From contig OV884056.1 in assembly GCA_930367215.1 (NCBI GenBank), positions 89,043,285-89,107,284 on the forward strand: a stretch of DNA of 64,000 bases, given 5' to 3'. The stretch's first letter is position 1. Each line of letters starts with the position of its first letter. Below, one piece after another: positions 1 through 11,146 of this stretch. Made by a program: the position numbers and the translations under genes. The stretch is from Pollenia angustigena (taxonomy: Eukaryota; Arthropoda; Insecta; Diptera; Polleniidae). Below the pieces are notes generated by a model. It ran no database searches and was not told the DNA's origin. It was given only the letters and a program-made list of their open reading frames with translations.

Positions 1-1479
1 TTTTCGAGCTTCTTTAGTATAATGTACATAATCAATAGGCAAATAAACCGAGTTGTTTTTCAATTTTTTCTCTATTTTGGCATGAGCGCTATCGCACTCC
101 ATCTGGGTATGGCCCTTTTCTAGATACTTTTGCTCTATAATTTTATTATTTTCTATTGAAAAATTGGACAGCGCGTTAGATAAGAAGTTATTTCGGTTTT
201 GATACCCGCAACCATCTGAAAAAATTATAATTGGCAGCTCATCAGATAAACAGTGCGTCTCAAGATGACTTATTATACAAGAAATAAATGACGAAGCAGT
301 TAAGTCGCCATTTATTTCGCTCCACCAATAGTTTGTACACTGAAGGCTTCCAATATTGTACATGGTGAAATTGTGCACTTGTAAGCGTTGTTTATAGTAT
401 ATAGCTGACGCATTAATATCAGGACAAAGTTTAACTGCTTGAGCATCCATTGTGAAAACATGACATAATCCATTTTGGGCATCAAGGTTATCTTGTTTTT
501 TCTCAGTTTGAGCACGATCTTTTTTTACCAGATGTTCATTGTATACCTCTGAAGATATTTGTTTCGTTTTATAGCCCACACATGTGTCGCATTCATCATT
601 GCGAGGTCTAAATATAGCTAAATTTTCTGCATCGAAGCATTTGGAAAATGTAAAATATGACATTGGCTTAACTTTGTTCGTTGAGCAATCAGTAAGGTAA
701 GCATTATATACATCAGCTTTTGATGTAAAAGTTGCAGCGAGATACCTTTTGCTGGTTTTGTTACGACAATAATGACTTTCAACTCGGTCCAAATTATGCA
801 AGTAATTTATTAGAAACGTCTTGGAAACAATGTTTTTAGAATCATTAACACCTTGTTGGTCGAGTATTTCAGGAGATGAAACTGGATTAATCAACCATCC
901 TCTTAACATACCGCGATTTATGGATAGGGTTGATAGGAACATAATCTTACATACCTAAAGAGATTCACATTTGTAGGGAAGTTTAAAAAAAAATGTAAAT
1001 TTACATACCTGCACTAATTCATTTTTGAAAGGAAGTTTGTACAAAAATGAAATTTGTTTTTTTGAGTTTTCTGTTGTATTACATTTTTTAGCCGATTGCG
1101 AAACATGATCTTTTACAAACACCTTCTTAGCTTCCCAGGAATGCTTCCAAAAATCCTCAAAAATTTTGATTCTGTCCTCTTCCTCAAATTGATGACACTT
1201 TCTCAATTCACTATTTAAACAAAATGTTGAAGAACATTTGGGTCCTTGTTTTCTTTGAGGTTTTGGTATGTCTTGATGGATTTTTGTGTCTGATGTGGAA
1301 AATCCCAAATATTGTTTGCCTTTCACGCGTTTGATAGAATTAGTTTTACGCATCTTTGAACGAGAGTCGTGTTCTCTTTTAGATCTTTTGGAAACTATGT
1401 TTTCTTCATCCGATGAGGACTCATAATCCCTAGCAATAAGTTGTAGAGCATTGCCGTTCCAAGTATCTTCATCCATCAT
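1..1479 (-). CDS. DDE-type transposase-like protein, spliced, 3' part beyond window
   Basis: The coding region reads right to left as two exons: 1479-1009 (157 codons) and 954-1 (318 codons), still open at base 1. The 54-nt intron 1008-955 has a GTATGT donor and a TTTAG acceptor; splicing is in phase and joins LVQ to VCKIMFLSTL. A second 59-nt intron (donor GTAAGT at 1539, acceptor AG at 1482-1481) probably lies in the 5' UTR, so I start at ATG 1479 rather than 1563. The N-terminal third is acidic then basic, with a Cys/His-rich stretch (CSSTFC, RKCH). The second exon has DECDTCVGYK, then TMDAQAVKLCPD, IIFSDGCGYQN and KGHTQMECDSAH. I read the D, D and E/H in these as a DDE-like catalytic set (inference). 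This protein type recurs in insect genomes as uncharacterised, transposon-derived proteins; I do not know a family name. No stop or frameshift is seen in 475 codons, so it is a young transposon gene or a domesticated one. Confidence 0.75.
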
Positions 1480-1563
1480 ACTAAACCATATTGGGTATTT
1501 TATATATTTATGTGTAAATACATTAAGAGGATAACTTACCCAATTTGTAGTTATAAATTTCAC

Positions 1564-2280
1564 GTAAATTGATAATAATTATGAATTATTGTTTAAGTCA
1601 ACAATTTTTGATTTTTATTACATTTCACATTTGACATTAACCGACATTGACGTCTAACGGAGGTTGTTGTTGTTATTTGTAGATTCAAGTACTTCATTTA
1701 CCTCTCTGATACACACCACACTCAAAAAAATCGGTTGGAAAATGTAGCTACTACAACAAAAACTAAAATTAGGAAATATATCTATCATTCTTCGCCAAAG
1801 GATTAAAAACTGCAATATCTCAAAAATTAGCTATTGGATAAAAAAAATTTCACCAGATTCGTGTTCAGCATGTCAATTACAATAAGATATGATGTAGATT
1901 TATAATAAATAAATTTATTTCAAAAATATTGTATTTTTAATATGAGAGATAGCATTTATTTCCAACAAAAAAAAATGTATTTTGAGATAGCATATTAACA
2001 AAAATTGAGATAAAACGAGAACAAATTATGTTTTTGAGCTGAAATTTATATCACAGATGGGTATTACATAGGGAAGTTATTTCCCATCAAAAACTCATAT
2101 CGCCAAAAATTTAACATGACATATTTTGAATATAGGCTCTCGATATGTAGATCGATCTACATACAATAAAACAGACAGGCCTTATATTTTTTTCAAACCT
2201 TGAACCAATAGGAGACAGAAAATCGATTTCTGCCTATCCAACTCTATAGTTAGTCAACAATTAACTCTGGAAGGGCACGT
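1564..2280. other. AT-rich stretch without recognised gene
   Basis: AT-rich DNA upstream of the DDE-like gene. It should hold that gene's promoter, but I see no convincing TATA/initiator pair. The only local structure noticed is a short palindrome around 2141-2166 (GTAGATCGATCTAC). Confidence 0.4.
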
Positions 2281-2520
2281 CTACACTTTTTTAAGTTGAA
2301 ATTGAGAAAATTCAAATTAATATTGAGAAAATACAAATTAATATTCAGAAAAAGGTATTGATGTTTAGAAAATACAAATTGATATTAAAAATTCCAAATT
2401 GATATTGAGAAAATACAAATTGAAATTGAGAAAAAACAAATAAATATTGAGATTATTTTCATTATTATAAAAAAATACATTATTTATTTATGTATAATAA
2501 ACATTACAAATTGCAATACA

Positions 2521-4010
2521 TATTGCGTTGAATCAATACCCACCATTACGCTACAGGAGCTAAAAGAAAACGTTCAAAGAGAGTTTCAGAAATGTGTCAC
2601 AACGACAACAATTTCAAATAACCTTAATGGTAAAATGTATACTATGAAATCTTTGCACAATGAACCAATAATCATGAACAGCATGGAAAACAAAAAAAAA
2701 AACGAGCGAAATACATATGTAGAGGATTTAAATAATTTTTATTTAAAGTGGGAAACAAATAATTTGGATTGATGAAACAAATTTCAATTTGTTCTGCAGA
2801 AGAACTCGTGGATGGTCCCGGAAAGGCTTAATCTTCCCGAGGTCCAAATGTCCACCTAATCGGGGGAATAGCATCCTCTGGAGTAATTCTTATGACGAGA
2901 AAACGAGGATCATTCAGAATGCAAGACGCAAGAGAGTGGGAAAGCAGCTTGATGAATGGTTGGGAGCACTTAGGAAGCCTCTTACAAGATTTAGTTGTGT
3001 GTGATAAGGCACCATGTCATAGCCAAATGGAAATAATTTAAAAAAATGCACCAGCGACTCTTCTTCTATTAGGTCCTTATAACCCAATGTTGAATCCAAT
3101 TGAGTTTATATGGTCCAAAATAAAAACATACACAACAAGTAAGAAAGTATAGACGGTCAAGCCCGACCATATGATACCCTACACCACAGTATTAAAGAAC
3201 ACATCATGCTTATATGTCCATTTAAATATGGATTTATCTATGTTTATAAAACTCATTAAAATCGGGTTAAAAATTTGTGAGGGGCAGAAATTGCTCCTAC
3301 CTCCCCTTGCGGTCCTATTTTTGAAAAACTGTATAGCTTATGTGTCCATATAGATATGGATCTATCTATGTTTTGAATTTCATTAAAATCGGTTTGAGAG
3401 GTAGAAATTGGTCCTATCTCCCCTCGTGGTCCTATTTTTTAAAAAATACATCCCTTTCGTGTCCATGAAGATATGGTTCTATGGAAGTTTTAAATTTCAT
3501 TAAAATCGGTTTGATAGTTTCTGAGAGGAAGAAATTTCCCTCTATCTTCCCTCGTGGTCCTACGATTTGGCCCATTTTCAATAGGCTTGGTCCTTGTGTC
3601 AATAAAAACCTATGTCCCAAATTTTATCAAATTATCTCCAAAATTGCGACCTGTACTTTGCGCACAAGGTTACATGGACATCCAGCCAGCCAGCCTGCCA
3701 GCCAGCCGGACGGACATCGTTAGTTCGACTCAGAAAGTGATTCTGAGTCGATCGGTATACTTTAAGGTGGGTCTATGACCAATATTTTAAGGCGTTACAC
3801 ACATCAGCACACCACTATTGTGGTGTGGGTATAAAAACCCACCTTAGTATACCAAATGTGTGTCCTCCTGGTATTTGCGAACAACTTCTTGTTTATTTGG
3901 ATGGTGTTATCGACGAAGCTAAGGCTACTACACAGTTGACTGTGCTCTGCACTCTGTAAAACATTTTACCAAAGGGCAATAGAAGTGGAGAATATGCCTG
4001 TTGGTGAATA
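2521..4010 (+). pseudogene. Decayed Tc1/mariner-type transposase
   Basis: Recognisable in several frames on the plus strand. Near 2545-2760 is an N-terminal helix-turn-helix-like part (LQELKENVQREFQKC, then TISNNLNGKMYTMKSL). At 2765-2830 is the first catalytic motif, WIDETNFNLFCRRTRGWSRK. Near 2995-3020 is the second aspartate region (VVCDKAPCHS). At 3075-3130 is the LGPYNPMLNPIEFIWSKIK region. A C-terminal remnant containing CPPGICEQLLVYLDGVIDEA resumes after the nested repeat, at about 3865-3925. At least three frameshifts, several stops and the insertion make it non-functional. The order and motifs are those of IS630/Tc1/mariner transposases of the DD(E/D) type. It sits centrally between the iterated inverted ends, so it is presumably the element's own transposase. 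Confidence 0.75.
3137..3832 (+). repeat. Repeat family A, copy 1 (about 700 bp, nested in Tc1-like transposase)
   Basis: Begins AAGTAAGAAAGTATAGACGG, followed by GTCAAGCCCGACCATATGAT, and ends CACTATTGTGGTGTGGGTAT. The interior is three to four imperfect units of about 110-120 bp, each with a 'fly-wide' motif such as TTTCATTAAAATCGG and a GGTCCTATTTTT stretch. Other copies: 36801-37503 (minus), 53379-53686 (minus, internally deleted) and 62629-63340 (plus, diverged). No protein is encoded; the short open frames inside are incidental. Confidence 0.75.
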
Positions 4011-4333
4011 ATTTTTTATACATATGTTTTTATAAAACCTGATTTTCAAATATTTTCAGTTACTTGTGTTTAAACACATAATTTTTTTGTTCCTAATACC
4101 AATACAACTATGAATTCATATCTCAATATTAATTTGATTTTTCTTAGTATTAACTTGGGTTTTCTCAATTCCAATTTGTATTTTCTCAATATCAATTTGG
4201 ATCTCTTAATATCAATTTGTATTTTCTCAATATCAAATTGGAATTCTTAATATCAATTTGTATTTTCTCAACATCCATTCGTTTTTCTGAATATTAATTT
4301 GTATTTTCTCAATTTCAACTTAAAAAGGTGTAG

Positions 4334-5107
4334 TAAGGTATATTTTTAACTTTCTAAAAAAAAAATAGTAGAGCGTTTCCACATGTGCTAATTGGCCCCT
4401 CTGATAAAAACAAAATGCAAACTGCGGTTGAACACCGCAGTATTTACACACCAATTTGCAAGAGTGCTCAATATTTGTGAGCCCTGGCCAATCATGGGGC
4501 TAGCCAGTACAAAGTAATTTTATGACATCTTCGTCCCTATTATGTAAGACGATGTTGACGTCAGTTTTAAGAGATTGTCACATCAAGTCGACAATAACAT
4601 CACTCTGACGTTAATTTGGTATTTTCTAAGTATCTCGGGTCGATGTCGACTTGTTTTCAAAAATCCGACAGAAAACATTAATATCATCTCTATCTATAAT
4701 TCTAAAGTTTTTTTTTTTAATTAAAATAAATTAAACAGTGTATTTTTGTCAAACACGAAAGAAAAGTGTTCATCCTGATGGCTTCAGTTATTATAGTGGG
4801 CATTTTGGAAATTTTCTTTTCAAAAAAAAAAAAAAAAAAAAATTCTTAAATACATGTATTTAGCTTTTGTTAAACTTAAATCAATGCAACAGATGCTTCA
4901 GTAATTTCAGATTCTTTCAGAGTTTTTAGAACCTCCTTCTTTTTGGCTTTTGAAAAATAATTTTTTAAAGATATTAAGGACTCTGTATTCTGTATTTCAC
5001 CAATCTTTATTTCTTTCAAGAAACACTTTAACGATTTTAATGTTTGCAGAGAAAAAAAATAACAAAAGTTAATAAGTAATTGAAGAACATTTTTCAAAAC
5101 TTTTCTA
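4334..5107. other. AT-rich stretch, no gene recognised
   Basis: Holds a long A homopolymer near 4821-4841 and no motif-bearing open frame. The 73-codon frame at 4876-5097 (minus) shows no recognisable domain and I regard it as chance. Confidence 0.4.
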
Positions 5108-7030
5108 CACAGAAAAAATTATTGGCAGTTTTTTCTTAATTAATAGTGATTTTTGAATTTTAAAATAAATTTGATTACGTTCTTAATTGATTGAATTAAA
5201 AAAAAATATTATTTTTCAATTAAAATTTTACTTGATTTTAAGCTTAATTTTAATTATAAGTTTAATTGAATCAATCAACTCGGTTGTTTGAATTGAACAC
5301 TTTGTTGCTTTCTCCTTGTTGCTTTCCTCCCTCATAAACAGTTTGCGAAAAATGTTACAAGTGCAACCAACATCTTTATAAATTTATTGTCTTTGCCCTT
5401 ACATGTCCATACACACATGTTTTTGTCATCAAAAAGAACAGTAAGCGTCGCGTGCAAAAAAAAAAAAACTATCAACAAGTAAAACATGAATAGACGAATT
5501 ACAATTATGACCACCAACAATGCCAATAATGATCCTACATACATATGGGCACTTCCAAGATTGTAAACGGGACATTTGCACACGTTTATATTGACAATAC
5601 TGTAAAAAACAACCTGATTTTCATTTTTTAAATTAATGATTCTTTTAACTCTCAATTAGCTCTTTAATTTCCGCAAATGAAATTTTTCGCTTACCGTCGT
5701 GGTTTCCGAGATAATTGCAAAAAACCAGTGATTGTAAATGGGACAAAAAACGGAAGTGGGTTTTAAGGGGTAACCGTTTAAACAGTGATTTCTGCGAAAC
5801 CTGACACTCTATTTTATTGGGATTAATTTTAAAATGTTGCGTACTAATGTGCCCTAAAAATGGTTTCGATTTCAAAATAAAATATGAATTACATTTTTTT
5901 AAATAAATTGTTAAAGAAATTGTAAACGGGACATTGTAAACGGGACAATTTTTCCACCATGATTTAAAATTTTTTTATGTTGCTATTTATAATCCTTTAT
6001 ATAAGAAACTTAATAAAAAATGTTTTTCAGATCATAAATATGCCTTAGATTAGAGTATTGTTATTCCAAATGCATATTTTCTAATATGCACAAGTATGTG
6101 CTAATTGTTGTAGTACTTCGTTTGCCATTTATCTTTTTTTTTCGAAGCAATTAATTTATACGCATATATTAAAAAAATATAAGCAATTCTCTAAATAAAT
6201 CTTGAAAAGAAAAAAAAATTTTTTTTCCATTTTTTGTGGTTGACGTTTTTTTGGAAATAGCCATTATTTATCATGCGTAAAATAAGAAATCGCCTTGTGG
6301 CTGACCACATTGTTGACGGTGGTTATGGTCGCAATCGAAATTTGGTGTTTATTTTCTTTGATTGTTAATTCTTGAATTATTTTTGGCGTCATTTCATGTT
6401 GTGCGTTTAAAGTGAATAGGTGGAAAAAGTACAGCCAAATTACACAACAAAAACAGTTTTTTGTTTTCAATCTGAATACCTCGAAGAATCAGAGTTATTC
6501 TACAATTTTATACAAAGTTGTATGTGTGAAATTCCTCTGTCAAAAAAATCTTCCAAAATTTGTACAATTAAGCATGCGCTATTACAATTAAACAAATAAA
6601 ACAAGTTATTTTAAAACCATATTTAAATAAAACATATAAGTATTTTAAATATTATTATTTTGCTTCATTTAACCATGAACTGAATTAATTTAAGAAAGTT
6701 ATTCAATTAACAATTTGTTTGATTGAATAATTTGAGTAATTGAATTTAGAGTGTATTTTAAATACACTGTTTAATTTATTAAATTAAAAATTTAATCGAT
6801 TTAATGCAAAAATTCAATCACTGTTTTAATCAATACAATTATTAAAATAATTAATTTTCTGTATTGTAATCAATTACGTTAGTAATTCATTCAATTAAAA
6901 TATTGATTTTTTTTTAATTAATTTGTTAATTCATTCAATTAAAATATTGCTTAATTTTAATAATTTTTTCAATTATTTTTGTAATTAAAATGTAAAAACT
7001 TTTTAATTGGAAAAAAACCTTGTTCTGCAA
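5108..7030. repeat. AATT-rich region with possible inverted arms and internal iterons
   Basis: Two blocks of dense AATTAA/TTGAATT sequence (about 5140-5290 and 6600-7010) flank a centre with four copies of TTGTAAACGGGACA-like motifs (5562, 5732 with one change, 5921 and 5935). The left edge reads CACAGAAAAAATTATTGGCA; the right edge is weakly complementary. It may be one degenerate inverted-repeat element, but the boundaries are not certain. No protein is recognised; frames at 5332-5875 (minus) and 6264-6470 (minus) have no known motif. Confidence 0.4.
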
Positions 7031-7554
7031 TTTTTGCAAATTTGAGTAATTGGTATAATCATTTCGGTGATAGGTGCAAAATTAAACAATTTTTTGCTTG
7101 TTTCAATTATTTTGGTGATCAAAACCGTTTTTTACCTTTTTTATGTGTAATATTTTTAACAAATTTTTTAATTAATATTAAAGTTGTCATAGTCAAAATT
7201 GATTCTAGGTGTATTAAAAACTTTCGCTGTATCTAAAAAATCCATTAACCGACTATCGGGCAAGAACGAGCAGACCATTATAGACCTTAGACCTCAAAAA
7301 CAAATAACATTAGTGAGCAAATCAAGAGACCGAAATCAGTCGAATCACAGAATTTACACTCCACGTAACTCAAATATATGTATATAACCCGTTTAGTATG
7401 CTATCACTTCTGTTACCTTGCACAAGACATTTGTATTGAACTAAAAAAGCACAGATCACAAAAAATTATATTTTAATTATAACCATCCATTTTCATAAAC
7501 AGCTTATGCATAGAAAATCAGCCATCAATTGTTTATTTGGTGACAAAAATTATA
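7031..7554. other. AT-rich stretch, nothing recognised
   Basis: No motif-bearing frame, inverted repeat or repeat shared with the rest of the window was noticed here. Confidence 0.35.
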
Positions 7555-7804
7555 CACTGATAAAAGAGACGCTAAATTTGCTTAAGATGCTTTTACACGA
7601 TCTGTATTTAGCAGTGTACTTGTCAAATTTTCCACCGCAAAATACATACATGTCGTGTAAATGCAAAAAGAATTGGATTCTGTGAATGTCAGATGGAATT
7701 AGCAGTGTAACATTTTTCAATTAGAGCATGTTCTATTTTGATCTGACAAACCATCTGATATCAGCAGTTTTGCAGGTCATTTGTTTGTGGCAGCATATGT
7801 ACAT
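7555..7804. repeat. Repeat family H fragment
   Basis: Contains GCTTTTACACGATCTGTATT, ACATACATGTCGTGTAAATG and CAAACCATCTGATATCAGCA. These match motifs of the family at 30876-31511, 31580-32223, 10065-10200 and 43738-44100. It is interrupted by the hAT-like element at 7805-8285. Confidence 0.6.
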
Positions 7805-8285
7805 TAGGGTTATAACCAATTTTTTGGCAAAGTACCATGAGGTCAACCATGTCCTAGTAACTACGAAAATCATAATCTTTTGTAATTTTTCTCAAAAAAG
7901 TTCACGCACCAATTGGTTTTTCTAAACCAATGGCAATATTGAATATTCATAATTTTATACGGTGTTTTTTATTCTTTTTTTAATATTTTTTTGTTAAAAA
8001 AGGTTAAAGATACGTTTTAGTTTGCGGAAAAATCTTTTATCATCTCTAAATATAAATGAAATTTCATACTTTAGCTTTTTTTTTGTTTTAAATAAACATA
8101 TTATTAATTTTTCTTAACCAAAAAGAAAATTAAAAATTTTCAAAACTTCATCGCGGTTGGTGCGTGAACTTTTTTGACCTTTGCGAAAAAATAAACATAT
8201 GTTCCCTTATAGGTGTTTATTCTCTATCGGACTGTGCTATGCCAATTTTGATATTTTAAAAAATTGATAAAAAGTTATATCCCTA
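7805..8285. mobile_element. hAT-like non-autonomous element with 8-bp target duplication
   Basis: The ends are TAGGGTTATAACCAATTTTT and the complement of AAAAGTTATATCCCTA. They are flanked on both sides by the same 8 bp, ATGTACAT (7797-7804 and 8286-8293). An 8-bp duplication with a TAGGG-type end is the hAT pattern. Inside is a second inverted repeat, CAAAAAAGTTCACGCACCAA (from 7880) against its complement (to about 8179), which looks like a 300-bp nested MITE. No transposase is present. Confidence 0.75.
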
Positions 8286-8599
8286 ATGTACATACTTATA
8301 TCGTTATTATTTTTATTTATTTACACATATTTTCTAAAAAACAACATTCTTAATTAAAAAAAAAAAAAATCAAAAATCCTTGAAATTTTTGTATTGGAGG
8401 GATATTTTGATTACAATATTAGTTTTTTGCACTTTTATGTGGTAAAATATTTTCCAAAATTCTGCCACCACGTATTTCAAAAGCTTTACAAATCCGCAGA
8501 CAATCGACCTGTTGTTTTGAATTTTGTTAACCAATATATCGGCTTGTGCCTTATTAACGTAATTAGCCCTTAATATTTGATTCATAGGAGAAACTACTT

Positions 8600-9275
8600 A
8601 CATACATGTTTTATTCCCTAGCAAAAATAAAGTGAGAAAATCTAAGGGAAACGTTAAAAAATTACGAGGGAAAAAACTTTTCAAGATATGGGGAATTTTT
8701 CCCGTGAACATTTTTTCACGTTATTATTCTCCTTTGAATAACCTTTTTCCATGGGAGTTTTTCATGATCAAAAATATGTGAAAAGGGGAAAAATTATTCA
8801 CGATAGGGGTGATTATGTACCAGTTTGTCAGCTTTACTGGCCGGTCAGCAATGAAGTTGTTTCGATCAGTACTGACCGGTCAGCAAAGAAGATGTAAAAG
8901 TTAATAAAAGTTTGTTTATAATTATTAATAAAACTTTATACTTTTTGTTTGCAACGTCAAAATTTTCCTCTAAAAAATTTATTAAAAATTCTTTCATCTT
9001 GCTACATTCATCATCATTTTTTTCACCCATAAATAATTTGTAAAAAAAATCTTGTCAAATGAAACGATTTTGACAATTAAATACACTGCTACACAAAAAA
9101 AAAAAGAATCGCTAGTGCTGTGAAACGATGAAAAAATCTTTTTTCGTTTCCCTTTTATTCCCATGAAAATATTTTGACATTTTCTTTCGTTTCCTCACGG
9201 AACGTGAATCAAAAGTGTTATGAAAATCTGAAAAAACTTTTCAATTCACCGTTTCACAGAACGAGAACTGACCCC
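8600..9275. repeat. Repeat family U, iteron-bearing
   Basis: Dense in variants of TTTTTCCCGTGAACATTTTT, TTTTTCACGTTATTATTCTC and the complementary orientation (AATTATTCACGATAGGGGTG). Related copies lie at 32270-32402 and 38762-39475. No coding potential was recognised. Confidence 0.5.
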
Positions 9276-9696
9276 CTCTCATGTGGATAAGGCAAAAAGA
9301 TACCCTGGGACAATGCAATGGTTTTTGATGTTTCAATGGAGGGTTGCAGGTTCTTGGAGACCAGTTACTGCAGTTTTGCTTGTTGACGTGGCCGTTTAAG
9401 AAAAAAATATAAGCTTTGAACAAAATTGTGGACAAGCAATTACGTAAGAATCATTACTCTTAAAAAATGTCTCCACAGCGAACTTGCGATGCTTACTCGA
9501 CCACTGCGACATCGTGACTGACAAATCCACAAAATCGATAATTCCAAATGCACCACCATCCCTCGCACCGTTTATTGCTTTTTGATTTTATTTTATTGAT
9601 ATTGATGGCATTTAAAAACATACATAAATTTGCCACCAGACACCCTGTATAACATTTTAAAGAAAACAGATATAAAATAAGAAGCAAATGTAACTA
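9276..9696. other. Stretch without recognised gene
   Basis: Frames at 9241-9435 and 9493-9687 (minus) show no domain. No inverted repeat was noticed. Confidence 0.35.
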
Positions 9697-9699
9697 TAA

Positions 9700-10023
9700 A
9701 GCTGGAGGTCCATACCACGCGTTTTCGCCTTCACGCAGCGCATGCTTTTATAACTTACTTGCGTTCTACGTTTCAAGTTACATGCAACGCTTTTTATGCA
9801 GCAGCTGCACAAGTAAAAATAAAATTTAATTTGTTAAAAACAGCTGATTTGTTCGAACGATGCTTGTGACGCTTACAAAAGTAGAAAGTAAACCTACTTT
9901 TCGCCTCAAGGCATCTACGCTTTTGTGCATGTAACTTACTACGTATAACTACACAGATTCTACTTTTTTGACAGCTGCGTATGTTGCGAAAAAGCGAGTA
10001 ACGCGTGGTGTGGACCTCCAGCT
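9700..10023. mobile_element. MITE V, PIF/Harbinger-like, TAA target duplication
   Basis: A 324-bp element whose ends are AGCTGGAGGTCCATACCACG and its near-complement, ending at 10023. It is flanked by TAA on both sides (9697-9699 and 10024-10026). A 3-bp TWA duplication is the PIF/Harbinger pattern. Subterminal AACTTACTTGCGTTCTACGT-type motifs recur inside. No protein. Confidence 0.75.
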
Positions 10024-10514
10024 TAAGAATTTAATGTTTTAAGATACTGAAAACGAAATGGTCGCTTTTGGCATAATAAAAAATTTGCTTCTGTAAATGT
10101 CAGATCGCATTTGCAGTGTAAATTTTTTAAATTAGAGCGTGTTCAAACAAATCATCTGACATCAGTTGTTTTGAAGGTCATTTGTTGCCATATTTAAAAA
10201 CATATATAAGTACATAGAAATATTGGATCGACTCTGAATCACTTTCCCATAAAAACCCCCTCTCCAAAATTGCTTAAAGACGAACATATATCATATATTT
10301 ATCTAAATAAGCATAATTTTGTTTTGCCGGCTTCATAATGAAACATGGGTCGTAAATATGGTACACTCGTGAAAATTTTTCTGTGAATCATAAAATAGTC
10401 GGGCTTGCCTTTCTTTCTTTTTTTGAATTTTAGTTGTTTATGCTTTGTCTGTCCGTAATTGTTCAAAGGCCCCAATAAAGGCCAAATCTATTAAAATATG
10501 CCTTGAAAAATACA

Positions 10515-10765
10515 TATCGCTCATTTGCTGTAAGACCGGCATAACTCAAAAAATGAAATTTTGGAGCTAGAGATGCAGAATTGTTCGCTTTGTTCTTCTT
10601 TATGTTGTGTATTAAATTCATCTTTATATCTTTTATACTATCCCAGTTTGAACAGAATGTGTCGTCTTTTTTTCTAAGTAGCTAAAGCAAATCAAAAACT
10701 TTAAATGCGTTTATCTCGAAATGGATTGCTTTGAGTTATGCCGGTCTTGCAGCAAATGAGCGATA
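10515..10765. mobile_element. MITE M, copy 1
   Basis: A 251-bp foldback whose ends TATCGCTCATTTGCTGTAAG and ACCGGCATAACTCAAAA are repeated in inverse orientation at 10731-10765. A second copy in the opposite orientation is at about 12900-13990, interrupted by hAT-like element L. This copy supplies the uninterrupted site for L. Confidence 0.75.
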
Positions 10766-10860
10766 TATATATTTAAATTTTATGACTCATGCTCTGAAGA
10801 TCATTGTGATCCCTGGAATATTACACAACTAATTGGAGTTCGTTTTGTATAAATTTTTAG

Positions 10861-11146
10861 CTCCAGGATGTCCATTGTACACTTGGCAATGCAATAATGG
10901 TCAGTGCATACAATCCGAGGATCTTTGTGATGGCAACTATGATTGTATCGATAAATCCGATGAGACTATTGAAGAGTGTCTGCTAAGGCCCTGTCCAATT
11001 TATGCCTTTCAATGTGCCTACGGTGCCTGCATAACGGGAGCTTATAAGTGTAACGGCATTGTTGATTGTGTGGACGGTTCAGATGAAACCAGATATCTGT
11101 GTCTTCCCAAGCAGAATTATGAGAAAGATATGCAGGGCAGCTGTAG
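10861..11146 (+). CDS. ModSP-like exon a: LDLa repeats 1 and 2
   Basis: The acceptor is TTTTTAG at 10854-10860 and the donor is AG/GTAAGT at 11147. It encodes CPLYTWQCNNGQC and CDGNYDCIDKSDE (repeat 1), then CPIYAFQCAYGAC and CNGIVDCVDGSDE (repeat 2). The calcium-binding acidic residues are kept in both. It ends in GSC, with Arg split over the junction. Confidence 0.85.

Larger units (their letters stand above)
2281..4333. mobile_element. Tc1-like element with iterated long terminal inverted repeats
   Basis: Both ends begin CTACAC(C/T)TTTTTAAGTTG and continue as tandem variants of a 20-21 nt motif, roughly GATATTGAGAAAATACAAAT. There are about 8 units at 2299-2458 and about 10 in inverted orientation at 4130-4316. 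Between the ends lies a decayed Tc1/mariner transposase, itself split by a 700-bp repeat at 3137-3832. I could not find a clear duplicated TA target (left flank ...CACGT, right flank TAAGG...). The iterated arms are longer and more regular than the usual IR/DR ends of Tc1 elements. Confidence 0.75.

Noticed and set aside
955..1005. C-terminal 17 residues of the 202-codon frame starting at 1563
   Set aside because: They lie in a 54-nt intron; splicing 1009 to 954 continues the protein for 318 more codons.
2281..4333. TA target duplication for the Tc1-like element
   Set aside because: The flanks read ...CACGT and TAAGG...; no matching TA on both sides, so I do not claim one.
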